Source of the DNA: DASQMT01 sp963839615
GTDB taxonomy: Bacteria > Actinomycetota > Thermoleophilia > Solirubrobacterales > Solirubrobacteraceae
Reading direction: 5' to 3'
DNA length: 64,000 bases
Assembly (NCBI GenBank): GCA_963839615.1
Contig: CAWIVY010000007.1
Location: 1 to 64,000, forward strand
Positions 1-7,767 of the stretch are shown here, piece after piece. A model generated the notes under the pieces. That model saw only the letters and a list, made by a program, of their open reading frames with translations, searched no databases and had not been told where the DNA came from. The position numbers and the translations under genes are program-made. Every line of letters begins with the position of its first letter. Position 1 is the first letter of the stretch.

Positions 1-733
1 CGAGCCCCTCGACCTCCGCCGTGATCGTCTGGCCGACCTCGACCGGTCCGACGCCCTGCGGCGTGCCCGTCATGACGATGTCGCCGGGCTCGAGCACCGC
101 GAAGCGCGTGATGTAGCGGATCAGGTACGGGATGTCCCAGATGAAGTCGCGCGTGCGCCCGTCCTGCCGCAGCTCACCGTCGACGGACAGGGTGACCCGC
201 ACGTCGGCGGGGTCGAGCTCCGTGTCCACCCAGGGGCCGAGCGGGCAGAACGTGTGGAAGCCCTTGCCGCGCGTCCACTGGGCGCCGTCGTCGGACTTCT
301 GTATGTCGCGTGCCGTGAAGTCGTTGCCGATCGTGTAGCCCCCGATCACCGAGAACGCGTCCGCCTCGCTCACGCGGTGGGCGCGCTTGCCGATCACCAG
401 GCACAGCTCCGCCTCCGGGTCGACGCGCTTGGACAGCTCGGGGTATTGCACCTCCGCGCCCGGCCCGACGACCGACGTCGGCGGCTTCATGAACAGGATC
501 GGCTCTCCCGGCACGGCGTTGCCGAACTCCTCGGCATGCGACTTGTAGTTGCGACCCACGCACATGACCACGCGCGGCGTCACCGGCGCCAGCAGCTGCG
601 CCTCGGAGAGCGGTCCCACCGGATCGCCCGGCGTCAGATCGGCGAACGGCGTCCCGGTCGCGGCGAGCAGCCGGTCGCCGTCGGCGACGCCCCACGCGGG
701 GGCGTCGCCGTCGACGTAGCGGACGATCCTCAT
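1..733 (-). CDS. Fumarylacetoacetate hydrolase family protein (C-terminus beyond window)
   Basis: Reads from ATG at 733 off the left edge, about 244 codons seen. FAH-family enzymes hydrolyse or decarboxylate C-C bonds in diketo or 2-oxo acids with a divalent metal. Visible family landmarks are 'CVGRNYKSHAEE', 'LFMKPP', the acidic metal-binding run 'DPEAELCLVIG', 'GYTIGNDFTARD', 'RGKGFHTFCPLGPW' and 'MTGTPQGVG' near the edge, so the catalytic domain is essentially complete. The start overlaps the stop of the upstream ABC binding-protein gene by ATGA, so it is the last visible gene of that transport operon and probably acts on the imported compound. Substrate not deducible. Confidence 0.9.
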   Translation of the reverse strand, partial: MRIVRYVDGDAPAWGVADGDRLLAATGTPFADLTPGDPVGPLSEAQLLAPVTPRVVMCVGRNYKSHAEEFGNAVPGEPILFMKPPTSVVGPGAEVQYPELSKRVDPEAELCLVIGKRAHRVSEADAFSVIGGYTIGNDFTARDIQKSDDGAQWTRGKGFHTFCPLGPWVDTELDPADVRVTLSVDGELRQDGRTRDFIWDIPYLIRYITRFAVLEPGDIVMTGTPQGVGPVEVGQTITAEVEGL

Positions 734-1794
734 TGTCCGCCGCAGCCGTTGTACTTGTTCGTCCAGAAGACGTCCTCCGCCGGATCGCCCTCGGACTCGA
801 TGATCTTCGTCTCGAACATCGTGTCGAGCGCGTTCTTGACGCTCGCCGCCTCGAAGCAGCCGTCCTTCGACAGCGCCGGCAGGAGCGCATTCAGCGTCCG
901 CTTGGTCACCTCGATGTCGTCCGTGCCCAGATGGTCGAGGATCTGCTCTGCCGCGGCGTCCGGGTCCTCCTCGATCTTGGTCGTCGCCTTCGTGAGCGCC
1001 CGGCTGAAGCCCTCGGCCGCCTCCGGGTTCTTGTCGGCCCACTCCTTGTTGGCCGCATAGGCGGTGTAGAGGAAGTCCGAGAACTCCTCGATGTCTCCGG
1101 CCGGCCCGTCGATCAGAACGGTGCCGAAGCCCTCCTTCTCCGCGACGTACGGCGTCGGAGGGGAGAGCTGGAACGCGTCGATCTGGTCGGACTCCAGGGC
1201 GGCGAGCAGACCCGAGCCGCCTTGCAGCGGGAGGATCTCGGCGTCCTCCTCCGGGTTCAAGCCCGCCTCGCGCAGGTAGTAGCGCATGTACTTGTCGGTC
1301 GGCGCGCCCGGAGAGGTGATCCCGAGTCGCAGGCCCTTCAGCGCGGCGTAGCGCTCCTCCAGCGGCGAGTCGCGGCTCACGCCGAGCTCCTTGGCCTTGT
1401 CCGGGTTCATGACGAGCGTCAGCGTCACCCGGTTGAGGATGTTGTGACTCATGATCAGGCCCTCCTCACCCTCCTCGGAGAGCTCGATCAGATCGTCGAA
1501 GCCGACGTCGGCGATCTGCGCGTTGCCCGACACGAGCGCGGCGACGCTGTCCGTGCCCGCCTCGATCTCGACGATCTCGGCGTCCACGCCCTCCTCCTCG
1601 AAGTAACCCTCGTCCTCGGCCACGTAGAGCGGCGCGAGGAACACGTTGGGCGCCGAGGCGATCTGGATCTTGGTCGTCTCGCCGCCGCCGCCTCCGCCGC
1701 CACCGCCGCCACCACCGCTCTCGTCGTCGCCGCAGCCGGCGAGCAGCGCGACCGCCGCAACGGCGATGCCGCAGATCGTGGTTCTCACGTGCAC
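730..1794 (-). CDS. ABC transporter substrate-binding lipoprotein, NMT1/SsuA type
   Basis: 354 aa. Starts with a type II signal peptide (hydrophobic run to lipobox LLAGC at about residues 17-21), so it should be lipid-anchored outside the membrane. A run of about twelve glycines follows the anchor as a flexible tether. The mature part has the NMT1/THI5-like pattern 'NVFLAPLYVAEDEGYFEEEG' and 'GNAQIADVGFDDL', typical of binding proteins for nitrate, taurine, sulfonate, thiamine precursors or aromatic acids. It lies downstream of its two permeases and ATPase and is translationally coupled to the FAH-family gene. Ligand unknown. Confidence 0.88.
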   Translation of the reverse strand: MHVRTTICGIAVAAVALLAGCGDDESGGGGGGGGGGGGETTKIQIASAPNVFLAPLYVAEDEGYFEEEGVDAEIVEIEAGTDSVAALVSGNAQIADVGFDDLIELSEEGEEGLIMSHNILNRVTLTLVMNPDKAKELGVSRDSPLEERYAALKGLRLGITSPGAPTDKYMRYYLREAGLNPEEDAEILPLQGGSGLLAALESDQIDAFQLSPPTPYVAEKEGFGTVLIDGPAGDIEEFSDFLYTAYAANKEWADKNPEAAEGFSRALTKATTKIEEDPDAAAEQILDHLGTDDIEVTKRTLNALLPALSKDGCFEAASVKNALDTMFETKIIESEGDPAEDVFWTNKYNGCGGQ

Positions 1795-1821
1795 CTTGAG
1801 TCTCCTGACTTTCGCAATCGA

Positions 1822-2679
1822 CTAATGGGTCCCGCTCTGGACCGTTACCTCGCTCTGCCACCTCAGGGCATGGCTGAGCGGCCGCAGCAACAGCGACATC
1901 GCGAGGACGATGGCGCTCATCACGACGACGCCCGCGATCACTCCCGCGGTCGAGTACTGGGAGGCCGCGGCCCGGGTGAGATATCCGAGTCCCCGGTTGG
2001 AGGAGATGAACTCGCCCACGACCGCGCCGATCATCGCTGCGGGGAGCGTCACGCGCAGCGCGGAGAGGATGTAGGGGATCGAGCTGGGGAAGATGACCGT
2101 GCGCAGCAGCTGCAAGCGCGAGGCGCCCAGGACGCGGGTCACGTTGACGAGCCCGCGCGGCACCTGCTGGACGCCGGTGACCGCGTTCACGTAGACGATG
2201 AAGAAGACGAAGTAGGCGGCGAGGACGATCTTCGGAGTCAGCCCGATTCCGAACCAGAGGATGAAGACGGGTCCCATCGCGACGGCGGGGACCGAATAGG
2301 CGACGAGGAAGTACGGCTCCGTGATCCGGTAGAGCCGGCTCATCAGGCCGAGCGGCCACGCGAGCGCGATCGCGGTGAGCGAGCCGAACAGGTAGCCGAG
2401 GAACGCGGCCGTCAGCGTGTACCGGCCGTGGTACCAGAGCTCGCCCGTCTCGACCCAGTTCCTGAGGGCGTCGACGACGTCGGTCGGCGAGCTGATGAAG
2501 AACGGCCGGATCAGCGTCCCTGACGCGAGCTCCCAACCGACCAGGAGCGCGACGACGATCCCCAGCCGCGTCGCGAACAGGAACCGGCGGCGGGCGCGCG
2601 TCGCCGTGCGATGGCGCCGGTCCTCGGCGGCGAGCACCGCCTCGGCGCCGCCGGGCCTCGGTGCTGCGGCCACGTTCAT
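1822..2679 (-). CDS. ABC transporter permease, SsuC/TauC type
   Basis: 285 aa, BPD_transp_1 inner-membrane permease with about six hydrophobic segments. The EAA-type coupling loop is seen as 'VTRVLGASRLQLLRTVIFPS', followed by 'SALRVTLPAAMIGAVVGEF'. I chose ATG at 2679 because it overlaps the stop of the preceding permease gene by ATGA; a longer frame exists upstream but runs antisense-like through that gene. Together with the 2676-3530 product it would form a heterodimeric channel driven by the 3527-4363 ATPase. Confidence 0.88.
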   Translation of the reverse strand: MNVAAAPRPGGAEAVLAAEDRRHRTATRARRRFLFATRLGIVVALLVGWELASGTLIRPFFISSPTDVVDALRNWVETGELWYHGRYTLTAAFLGYLFGSLTAIALAWPLGLMSRLYRITEPYFLVAYSVPAVAMGPVFILWFGIGLTPKIVLAAYFVFFIVYVNAVTGVQQVPRGLVNVTRVLGASRLQLLRTVIFPSSIPYILSALRVTLPAAMIGAVVGEFISSNRGLGYLTRAAASQYSTAGVIAGVVVMSAIVLAMSLLLRPLSHALRWQSEVTVQSGTH

Positions 2680-3530
2680 CCCGCCACCTGCCCCGATGCC
2701 CATGGGAACTGCCGCGACTCGACGAACCGGATGACCGCGTTGACGATCATGACCAGCGCGGCGATCACGACGACGCCGGCGAACACCGTCGCGATGTCGA
2801 ACTGGCGCGCGGCGCGCACGATCATGTAGCCGAGCCCGGCGGTCGAGGCGATGAACTCGGCGAGGATCGTGCCGACCATGGCGCGCGAGAAGGTCACGCG
2901 GATGGCCGCCATGATCGAGGGAGCCGCAGCGGGGATGAGGATCTTGCGGATCAGCGTCAGCCTCCCGGCGCCGAGGACGCGAGCGACGTCGATCAGCCCG
3001 CGGTCGACCGAGCGCACGCCCGCCACGGTGTTCATGAAGACGATGAAGAACACCATCAGCGCGGCGAGCAGGATCTTCGGCGTGAGCGCGAGCCCGAACC
3101 ACATGATGAAGAGCGGCGCGAGCGCGATCTTGGGGATCGAGTAGAAGGCGAGCAGGAACGGCTCGAGCACGTCGTATCCGCGCTTGGTCGCCATCAGCAG
3201 GAAGGCGCCGCTGAGACCGACGGCGATCCCGATCAGGTATCCGACGCCCGCTGCCGTCATCGTCGCGCCGATGTGACGCCCGAGGTCGCCGCTCTCGATC
3301 TGCTCGCCCAGGGCCGCGACGACCTCGCTGGGGGAGCTGATGTAGCGCGTGTTGACGATCAGGTGTGCGCCGAACTCCCAGAACAGGAGCAGTGCCGCGC
3401 CGAGGCCGACGACCCCGCTCATGACGATGAGCCGGTCTTTGAGCGCGCGCCTGCGGTAGCGCTCGCCCGTGTCAGCGAGGACGCGGTGGGCCGCGTCGCT
3501 GACCGTGCGGCGCTCCGCGACGGTCGTCAC
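2676..3530 (-). CDS. ABC transporter permease, SsuC/TauC type
   Basis: 284 aa, paralogue of the downstream permease with the same order of segments: N-terminal cytoplasmic tail rich in Arg, about six TM helices, coupling loop 'VARVLGAGRLTLIRKILIPA'. GTG start at 3530 overlaps the ATPase stop by GTGA. Two non-identical permeases in one NitT/TauT-type operon suggest a heterodimer rather than the usual homodimer. Confidence 0.88.
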   Translation of the reverse strand: MTTVAERRTVSDAAHRVLADTGERYRRRALKDRLIVMSGVVGLGAALLLFWEFGAHLIVNTRYISSPSEVVAALGEQIESGDLGRHIGATMTAAGVGYLIGIAVGLSGAFLLMATKRGYDVLEPFLLAFYSIPKIALAPLFIMWFGLALTPKILLAALMVFFIVFMNTVAGVRSVDRGLIDVARVLGAGRLTLIRKILIPAAAPSIMAAIRVTFSRAMVGTILAEFIASTAGLGYMIVRAARQFDIATVFAGVVVIAALVMIVNAVIRFVESRQFPWASGQVAG

Positions 3531-4363
3531 GCCGGGGCGCCCGCGTCGACGGCGGTCTCCTTGCGCGAGCGCTCGATCTCGGACCGGATGTCGGTCCAGA
3601 GACTGTCGTAGAGCTCCGCGAAGCCGGGCGTCTCGTGGATGTGGAACGGGTCGCGCGGCCGCGGCAGGTCGACCTGGTAGTCCCGCTTGATCGTCCCGGG
3701 GCTGCTCGTGAAGACGAGGATGCGATCGCTCAGGGCGATCGCCTCCACGAGGTCGTGGGTCACGAACATGACGGTCGGCCGGTTGCGCTCCCAGAGCTTG
3801 AGCAGCTCGGCCTGGAGGATCACGCGGGTCTGGGCATCGAGCGGCCCGAACGGCTCGTCCATCAGGACGACGTCGCTCTCGTAGACCAGCGTGCGGATGA
3901 TGCCGCCGCGCTTGCGCATGCCGCCGGAGAGCTCGTGCGGATAGTGGTTCTCGAACCCGGCCAGCCCGACGATCTCGATGAACTCCTGTGCCCGCCGCCG
4001 CCGCTCCTCGCGCGGGACCTTCTTGAACTCGAGCCCGAGCTCGACGTTGGCGAGCAACGACCGCCACGGCAGCAGGTTGTCGTCCTGGGTGATGTAGCCG
4101 ATCCGCGTGTTGACCCCCCGGACGGCGGTGCCGTGATGCTCGACGTCGCCGGAGGAGGGCTGGTCGAGGCCGGCCAGGAGGTTCAGGCAGGTCGACTTGC
4201 CGCATCCGGACGGGCCCACCAGGCTGACGAACTCACCGGGCGCCGCGCTGAACGAGACGTCCTCCAGAGCCAGCATCGGCGTCTTCGAGCGTTCCCGCGC
4301 GATGAACGCCTTGTAGACGTCGCGGAAGCAGACGGCATCCTCCGGTGCCGGGTGGCCTTGCAT
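3527..4363 (-). CDS. ABC transporter ATP-binding protein, SsuB/TauB type
   Basis: 278 aa from ATG 4363. Carries all nucleotide-binding motifs: Walker A 'GPSGCGKST', Q-loop 'YITQDDNLLPW', signature 'LSGGMRKR' (Arg-rich variant of LSGGQ), Walker B 'VVLMDEPF' and the H-loop His in 'FVTHDL'. A frame extends 19 codons further upstream, but that would start inside the putative promoter/operator. First gene of the operon ATPase-permease-permease-binding protein-FAH hydrolase. A TGGTATACAA-like sequence lies 8 bp upstream of the ATG. Confidence 0.9.
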   Translation of the reverse strand: MQGHPAPEDAVCFRDVYKAFIARERSKTPMLALEDVSFSAAPGEFVSLVGPSGCGKSTCLNLLAGLDQPSSGDVEHHGTAVRGVNTRIGYITQDDNLLPWRSLLANVELGLEFKKVPREERRRRAQEFIEIVGLAGFENHYPHELSGGMRKRGGIIRTLVYESDVVLMDEPFGPLDAQTRVILQAELLKLWERNRPTVMFVTHDLVEAIALSDRILVFTSSPGTIKRDYQVDLPRPRDPFHIHETPGFAELYDSLWTDIRSEIERSRKETAVDAGAPA

Positions 4364-4455
4364 CCAGTGTTTTGTATACCAGCTGCCGCGCGCCCTAAAC
4401 GGGAACTTCCGGTTCCTCAACGTGAGCGCCGCGAACTGAACGTGAATTCACGTTC
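4364..4455 (-). promoter_or_regulatory. Operator-rich region in front of the first ABC operon
   Basis: Three dyads crowd into about 90 bp. (1) TTGTATACCA at 4372-4381, matching the T.GT....AC.A type half-site arrangement of FadR/VanR-class GntR operators. On the minus strand it also offers TATACA as a -10 element about 9 bp from the ATG, which would give a leaderless or near-leaderless mRNA; no convincing -35 is seen. (2) GGAAC-ttccg-GTTCC at 4402-4416. (3) An 18-bp perfect palindrome GAACGTGAATTCACGTTC at 4438-4455, which overlaps the 3' end of the DUF4383 gene and may double as its terminator; a further AACGTGA half-site lies near 4420. Regulator identity is inferred. Confidence 0.45.
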
Positions 4456-4966
4456 GCGCGCGGCCGCTGCGGATAGGGTCCGCATCGCGCTCGAACCGGG
4501 TTCCGCGCTCGCGGTCGAGCACCGTGGTCCCGCGGCCGCGGTCGCTGTCGCGCGACATGAGGCCGGTGACGATGCCGAGCGCGGCGAGCGCGATGTGCAG
4601 CAGGTTGTCGGCGGAGTTGACCGGGATCAGGCCGAGGACGTCCTCGCCGTCGACAAGGCCGATGATCGCCACGAGGCCATAGACGAGGCCGAATCCGAGC
4701 GCGACTGCACGGGCCGATGCGCGCTTGGGAGATGCCGCGAGCAGCACGAGCCCCGACGCGACGTGGATCAGGTTGTGGATCGCGTTGACCTCGAAGCCAA
4801 GGAAAAGGTCGCCCTGGACGCCGTCGCCGGTGGCGAAGCTCGAATCGGAGATGAAGCCGAAGACGCCGGCGAGGAGCAGCGAGAGACCGGCGAGCATGCA
4901 GTACCACTGCGCCGGCGTACGCCGGTCGTCCCTGGTGGTTGCGCGGGTCGAGGATGTATGGGCCAT
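4448..4966 (-). CDS. DUF4383 domain membrane protein
   Basis: 172 aa with four hydrophobic segments (about residues 22-45, 62-80, 87-105 and 118-136) and a polar, Arg/Asp-rich C-terminal tail. The pattern 'VNAIHNLIHVASGLVLL' and 'VNSADNLLHIALAALGI' is that of the actinobacterial DUF4383 family, whose function is unknown. ATG 4966 is preceded 26 bp upstream by a 17-nt dyad. Single gene; its stop codon lies inside the 4438-4455 palindrome. Confidence 0.8.
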   Translation of the reverse strand: MAHTSSTRATTRDDRRTPAQWYCMLAGLSLLLAGVFGFISDSSFATGDGVQGDLFLGFEVNAIHNLIHVASGLVLLAASPKRASARAVALGFGLVYGLVAIIGLVDGEDVLGLIPVNSADNLLHIALAALGIVTGLMSRDSDRGRGTTVLDRERGTRFERDADPIRSGRART

Positions 4967-4992
4967 GGGAACTCCTGGTCGATTGAGAGGGA

Positions 4993-5009
4993 CCGCGGTA
5001 CTACCGCGG
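4993..5009. promoter_or_regulatory. Dyad CCGCGGTA-c-TACCGCGG upstream of DUF4383 gene
   Basis: Seventeen-nucleotide palindrome with a one-base centre, in the 72-bp gap between the 5039-5842 stop and the 4966 start. It could be an operator for the DUF4383 gene or a stem-loop terminator for the upstream gene; there is no T-run on either side. Confidence 0.35.
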
Positions 5010-5038
5010 CGCCAACGCGCACAAACCGCGCGTGACAG

Positions 5039-5842
5039 TCATGTGACCGATCGCCGCACCGCGGCGTCCGCGGCCGCCTGGTCGCCCGCTCCCCCGGCCC
5101 GGCCCCATGCGCGCTGGGAGAGCGGATAGGCATAGTCGCGCAGGCGGTTGAGCAGGCCGCAGGGCTCGAGGCCCCCGCCCGAGCTGAACGGGTTGAACCG
5201 CAGTGCATCGGCCGCGTCGGGGAGCGGGTCCCCGATGCGCAGCTCGGCCACCGGACGGAAGCGGCCCCACGGCTCCGCAACGGCGAGGTCGAAGACGAGC
5301 GCGCCCGTAGCCGCCGCCGCGGCCAGGCGCTCGAGCTCGTCGCCGGCGCCGAGACGCGGCGAGTCCGGGCGCGGCAGGGCGCCGACCAGCAGCGTCCGGT
5401 CACCGGCCCGGTAGGGCAGCGACGAGCTGTAGGGGCGCTGCTGCACGTCGCTCGCCGGCACGAACAGGCGATTCAGCACCGGGGCATCGACCGAGGTCAC
5501 CATGAGGAAGTCCTGGTCGCGCCCGGGGCCGTACGCGTCCGGCACCCGCACGGACATGCCGAGCAGGTCGGGCAGCGGTCGCGGGAGTCCGAGCGAGCGC
5601 GAGAAGCGGACCAGCGCGCGCCTAGGCCCCCGAGTGCCGAGGAGCTCGATGCCGCCGAGCGCAGCGTCGGGATCCGGCACGAACAGCTCGGCGGCGTAGA
5701 CCGCTCCGTGAGGGTGCACGGCTTTGCCGCGCCTCGCAGCTGCTAGGCCTGCTAGCGCCAGCCCCAACCCGTAGCCGGCCGCGTCGACCGCCACGCGCCG
5801 GGGCCCGGCGAGACCCTCGCGCGCGTTCCGCCCCAGCGCCAT
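5039..5842 (-). CDS. Uncharacterised protein, catalase-superfamily-like
   Basis: 267 aa. Elements 'KAVHPHGAVYAAEL', 'VRFSRSLGLP', 'PDLLGMSVRVPDAYGPGRDQ' and 'LMVTS' resemble a group of actinobacterial proteins with distant similarity to the N-terminal half of heme catalases, sometimes labelled phosphodiesterase. I do not see a catalase-type proximal Tyr motif, so enzyme activity should not be assumed. I picked ATG 5842 ('MALGRNAREG'); an open frame continues 35 codons upstream but overlaps the VOC-like remnant. Confidence 0.5.
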   Translation of the reverse strand: MALGRNAREGLAGPRRVAVDAAGYGLGLALAGLAAARRGKAVHPHGAVYAAELFVPDPDAALGGIELLGTRGPRRALVRFSRSLGLPRPLPDLLGMSVRVPDAYGPGRDQDFLMVTSVDAPVLNRLFVPASDVQQRPYSSSLPYRAGDRTLLVGALPRPDSPRLGAGDELERLAAAAATGALVFDLAVAEPWGRFRPVAELRIGDPLPDAADALRFNPFSSGGGLEPCGLLNRLRDYAYPLSQRAWGRAGGAGDQAAADAAVRRSVT

Positions 5843-5850
5843 CGATCCGC

Positions 5851-5973
5851 TCAGCCCGGCGACGCGGCGAGGGCGTCGACGCCGCGGGCCGGGTGGCGCT
5901 CGAAGAAGTCCCGCAGCTCGAGCGCGTTGCCAGCCGGATCCTCGCATCGCATGATCGCGCTCGGCCTACCCAT
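5851..5973 (-). pseudogene. C-terminal remnant of a VOC/glyoxalase-fold protein
   Basis: A 40-codon frame from ATG 5973 to TGA 5851 reads 'IMRCEDPAGNALELRDFF' followed by a short basic/Ala-rich tail. DPAGN-x-LEL is the hallmark of the last strand of VOC (glyoxalase/bleomycin-resistance) domains, which normally need about 115-130 residues. Upstream the frame has no VOC-like sequence and meets the divergent GNAT gene, so everything but the last strand is missing. Probably a gene truncated by rearrangement. Confidence 0.6.
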
Positions 5974-6014
5974 GCCACCGACGCGAAAACGCCCGCACCC
6001 GCCCGACCGTCTGG

Positions 6015-6812
6015 TTGGCTACTCCCGTGGACCAACGAGCGGTACTCGCGGCCTTCGACGAGCAGGTCCGCCGGCGTCCCGAGCCGGATGGGCCCGGCGG
6101 ACACGTCGAGCACGACGGCGGCGTCATCCGGGTCATCGGCGGGGGAGACGGCTGGACCGGCGTGAGCTGGTGCGAGCTCGACGAGGCGGGCGCCGACGCG
6201 GCGATCGCCGCGCAGGTCCGCCGCTTCGGCGAGCTCGCACGCCCGTGGGAGTGGAAGCACTACTCCTACGACTCGCCCGCGGACCTGGACGAGCGGCTGC
6301 TCGCCGCGGGCTTGGAGCCCGAGCCCGCGGAGACGCTGCTCGTCGCGGAGATCGCGGACCTTGCGCTCGACGTTCCGCCGCCGCCCGGCGTGGAGCTACG
6401 CGCCGTCGCCGGCACGCACGATGTCGAAGCGCTGGTGGCCGTGCTCGACGAGGTGTTCGGCGAAGACCACTCCGGGCTGGGCCGGGCCTTGCTGGCCGAT
6501 CTCGGCCGACGCCCCGCCACGGCGGTCGCCGTCGTGGCCTGGGCCGGGGAGCTCCCGGTATCCACTGGACGCGTCGAGCTCCACGCCGGCACCGAGTTCG
6601 CCGGCCTGTGGGGCGACGGCACGGTGCCGGCCTGGCGCGGCCGTGGGGTGTTCCGCTCGCTCGTCGCCCACCGGGCTGCCCTGGCCTCGGCGGCGGGCTT
6701 CCGCTACCTGCAGGCCGACGCGTCCGCGGAGAGCAGCCCCATCTTCCAGCGACTCGGCTTCGTCGAGCTCGCCACGACGACTCCGTTCATGCATCCCGGC
6801 CGCGCCGGCTGA
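6015..6812 (+). CDS. GNAT family N-acetyltransferase
   Basis: About 261-265 aa. The N-terminal half contains a degenerate GNAT-like lobe ('FGELARPWEWKHYSY'). The C-terminal half has the acetyl-CoA-binding motif A region 'GTVPAWRGRGVFRSLVAHR' and the late element 'SPIFQRLGFVEL', so it should use acetyl-CoA; the acceptor is unknown. A TTG at 6015 or GTG at 6027 could start it and neither has a good Shine-Dalgarno. Its 3' end overlaps the convergent anti-sigma gene by 26 bp. Confidence 0.8.
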   Translation: MATPVDQRAVLAAFDEQVRRRPEPDGPGGHVEHDGGVIRVIGGGDGWTGVSWCELDEAGADAAIAAQVRRFGELARPWEWKHYSYDSPADLDERLLAAGLEPEPAETLLVAEIADLALDVPPPPGVELRAVAGTHDVEALVAVLDEVFGEDHSGLGRALLADLGRRPATAVAVVAWAGELPVSTGRVELHAGTEFAGLWGDGTVPAWRGRGVFRSLVAHRAALASAAGFRYLQADASAESSPIFQRLGFVELATTTPFMHPGRAG

Positions 6813-7026
6813 CGTCGGCCGCGAGCAGCGCCGCAAGGCTGTCGCGGTCGTCGCGGCAGGCCGGGCAGCCTTCGAGGTGCGGTCGCATGCCGGGCACGAT
6901 CGCGTCGGCGTCGCGGCCGTCGAGCTCGAGCTCGACGTAGCGGTCGAGCTGGTCGAAGCACTCGTCGCACGTCAGCTCCGGGTCGGCCGGCCCGAGCAGG
7001 CCACCGAGCAGGTCGTCGCCGCTCAC
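6787..7026 (-). CDS. Anti-sigma factor with zf-HC2 zinc finger
   Basis: 79 aa. Contains paired Cys 'TCDECFD' and 'HLEGCPAC' (His-x3-Cys-x2-Cys), the ZAS arrangement of zinc-binding anti-sigma factors. No transmembrane helix, so a soluble cytoplasmic regulator. The start overlaps the stop of the sigma factor gene (TGA 7023), the usual sigma/anti-sigma coupling. Redox release of zinc is known in the family but cannot be shown from sequence here. Confidence 0.8.
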   Translation of the reverse strand: MSGDDLLGGLLGPADPELTCDECFDQLDRYVELELDGRDADAIVPGMRPHLEGCPACRDDRDSLAALLAADVSRRGRDA

Positions 7027-7674
7027 GATCGTCCTCCTTGCGCCGCGGATTCGAGCGCGAGCCCGGCTTCGGCGAGCCGGCCGCGGAGCTTGCGGCGCGC
7101 GTCGTGCAGGGTCTTGTAGAGCGCGCCGCGGGTGGTCGCCAGCCGTTCCGCGAGCACGTCGATCGGCACGTCGTTGAGCGTCAGCGCCACGAGCACGGTG
7201 CGCTGGTGCGGGGTCAGCGCCTCGGCGATGCCGTCGCGCACGGCGGCGATCAGCTCAGCGCTCTCGGCGTCCGCGTCCGGTGCCGCGCCGCGGTCGGCGA
7301 GCCGTGCCCAGCCCTCGTCCTCGAGCGGGACCTCGCGCCCCTGCCAGGCCCGCCTGCGCAGCTTCACGCCCGCCTCGAGCAGCGCGAACTTGTACGCCCA
7401 GGTGGTGAAGCGGCTGTCGCCGCGATAGGTGGGGAGCTTGCGCATGATCGCCATCAGGCGCGTCATCCGCCGCCTGCGTCGCGAGATCGTCGAGCCCGTC
7501 CGAGCGCCCGCCGCCGCGGCGGGCGACCTCGAAGCGCGCGGCGCGCAGGAGCAGCGCATGCAGCGCCGCGACCGCCTCGTCGTGCCGCGGGCCCGCGCCG
7601 GAGAGGGCGTCGACCCAGCCGCGCGACTCGGCATCGGGTCGGCCGCTGGGGAGAGGTGGCGGGATTTCGCGCAT
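7023..7674 (-). CDS. ECF-type RNA polymerase sigma-70 factor (interrupted by a +1 frameshift)
   Basis: The N-terminal part ('MREIPPPLPSGRPD ... LDDLATQAADDA') and the remainder ('LMAIMRKLPTYRGDSRFTTWAYKF') lie in different frames; removing one G at 7457-7458 joins them in the order expected of the family. Region 2 is at 'YRGDSRFTTWAYKF' and region 4 HTH at 'LTPHQRTVLVALTLNDVPID ... TRGALYKTLHDARRKLR'. About 216 aa when repaired. ATG 7674 is the likely start; a GTG lies at 7692. Followed by its zinc anti-sigma partner. The break is either an assembly error or an inactivating mutation. Confidence 0.75.
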
Positions 7675-7692
7675 GGTCTGGTCGCACGTCAC

Positions 7693-7767
7693 TCGCCTTG
7701 GTTAGCGACGGCCGCGGCTCCGATCTTACGGAGGTAAGAGATCGCGGCCCGGCGGCGCTAACCGGAC
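7693..7767. promoter_or_regulatory. Divergent promoter region with nested dyad
   Basis: Between the sigma-factor gene and the flavoprotein gene. Outer arms GGTTAGCG (7700-7707) and CGCTAACC (7756-7763) and inner arms TCTTAC (7724-7729) and GTAAGA (7734-7739) share the same centre at 7731.5; another GCCGCG/CGCGGC pair lies between. A candidate operator shared by both directions. The controlling protein is unknown. Confidence 0.4.

Noticed and set aside
1683..1720. Glycine-codon run in the first binding protein as a functional repeat or a sequencing artefact
   Set aside because: Frame is kept on both sides and Gly-rich tethers after lipoboxes are common in actinobacterial lipoproteins.
733..2523. 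596-codon open frame opposite the ABC binding-protein and permease genes
   Set aside because: Arg/Glu/Asp-rich composition typical of antisense frames in GC-rich DNA, with no family motif; the other strand encodes clear transport proteins.
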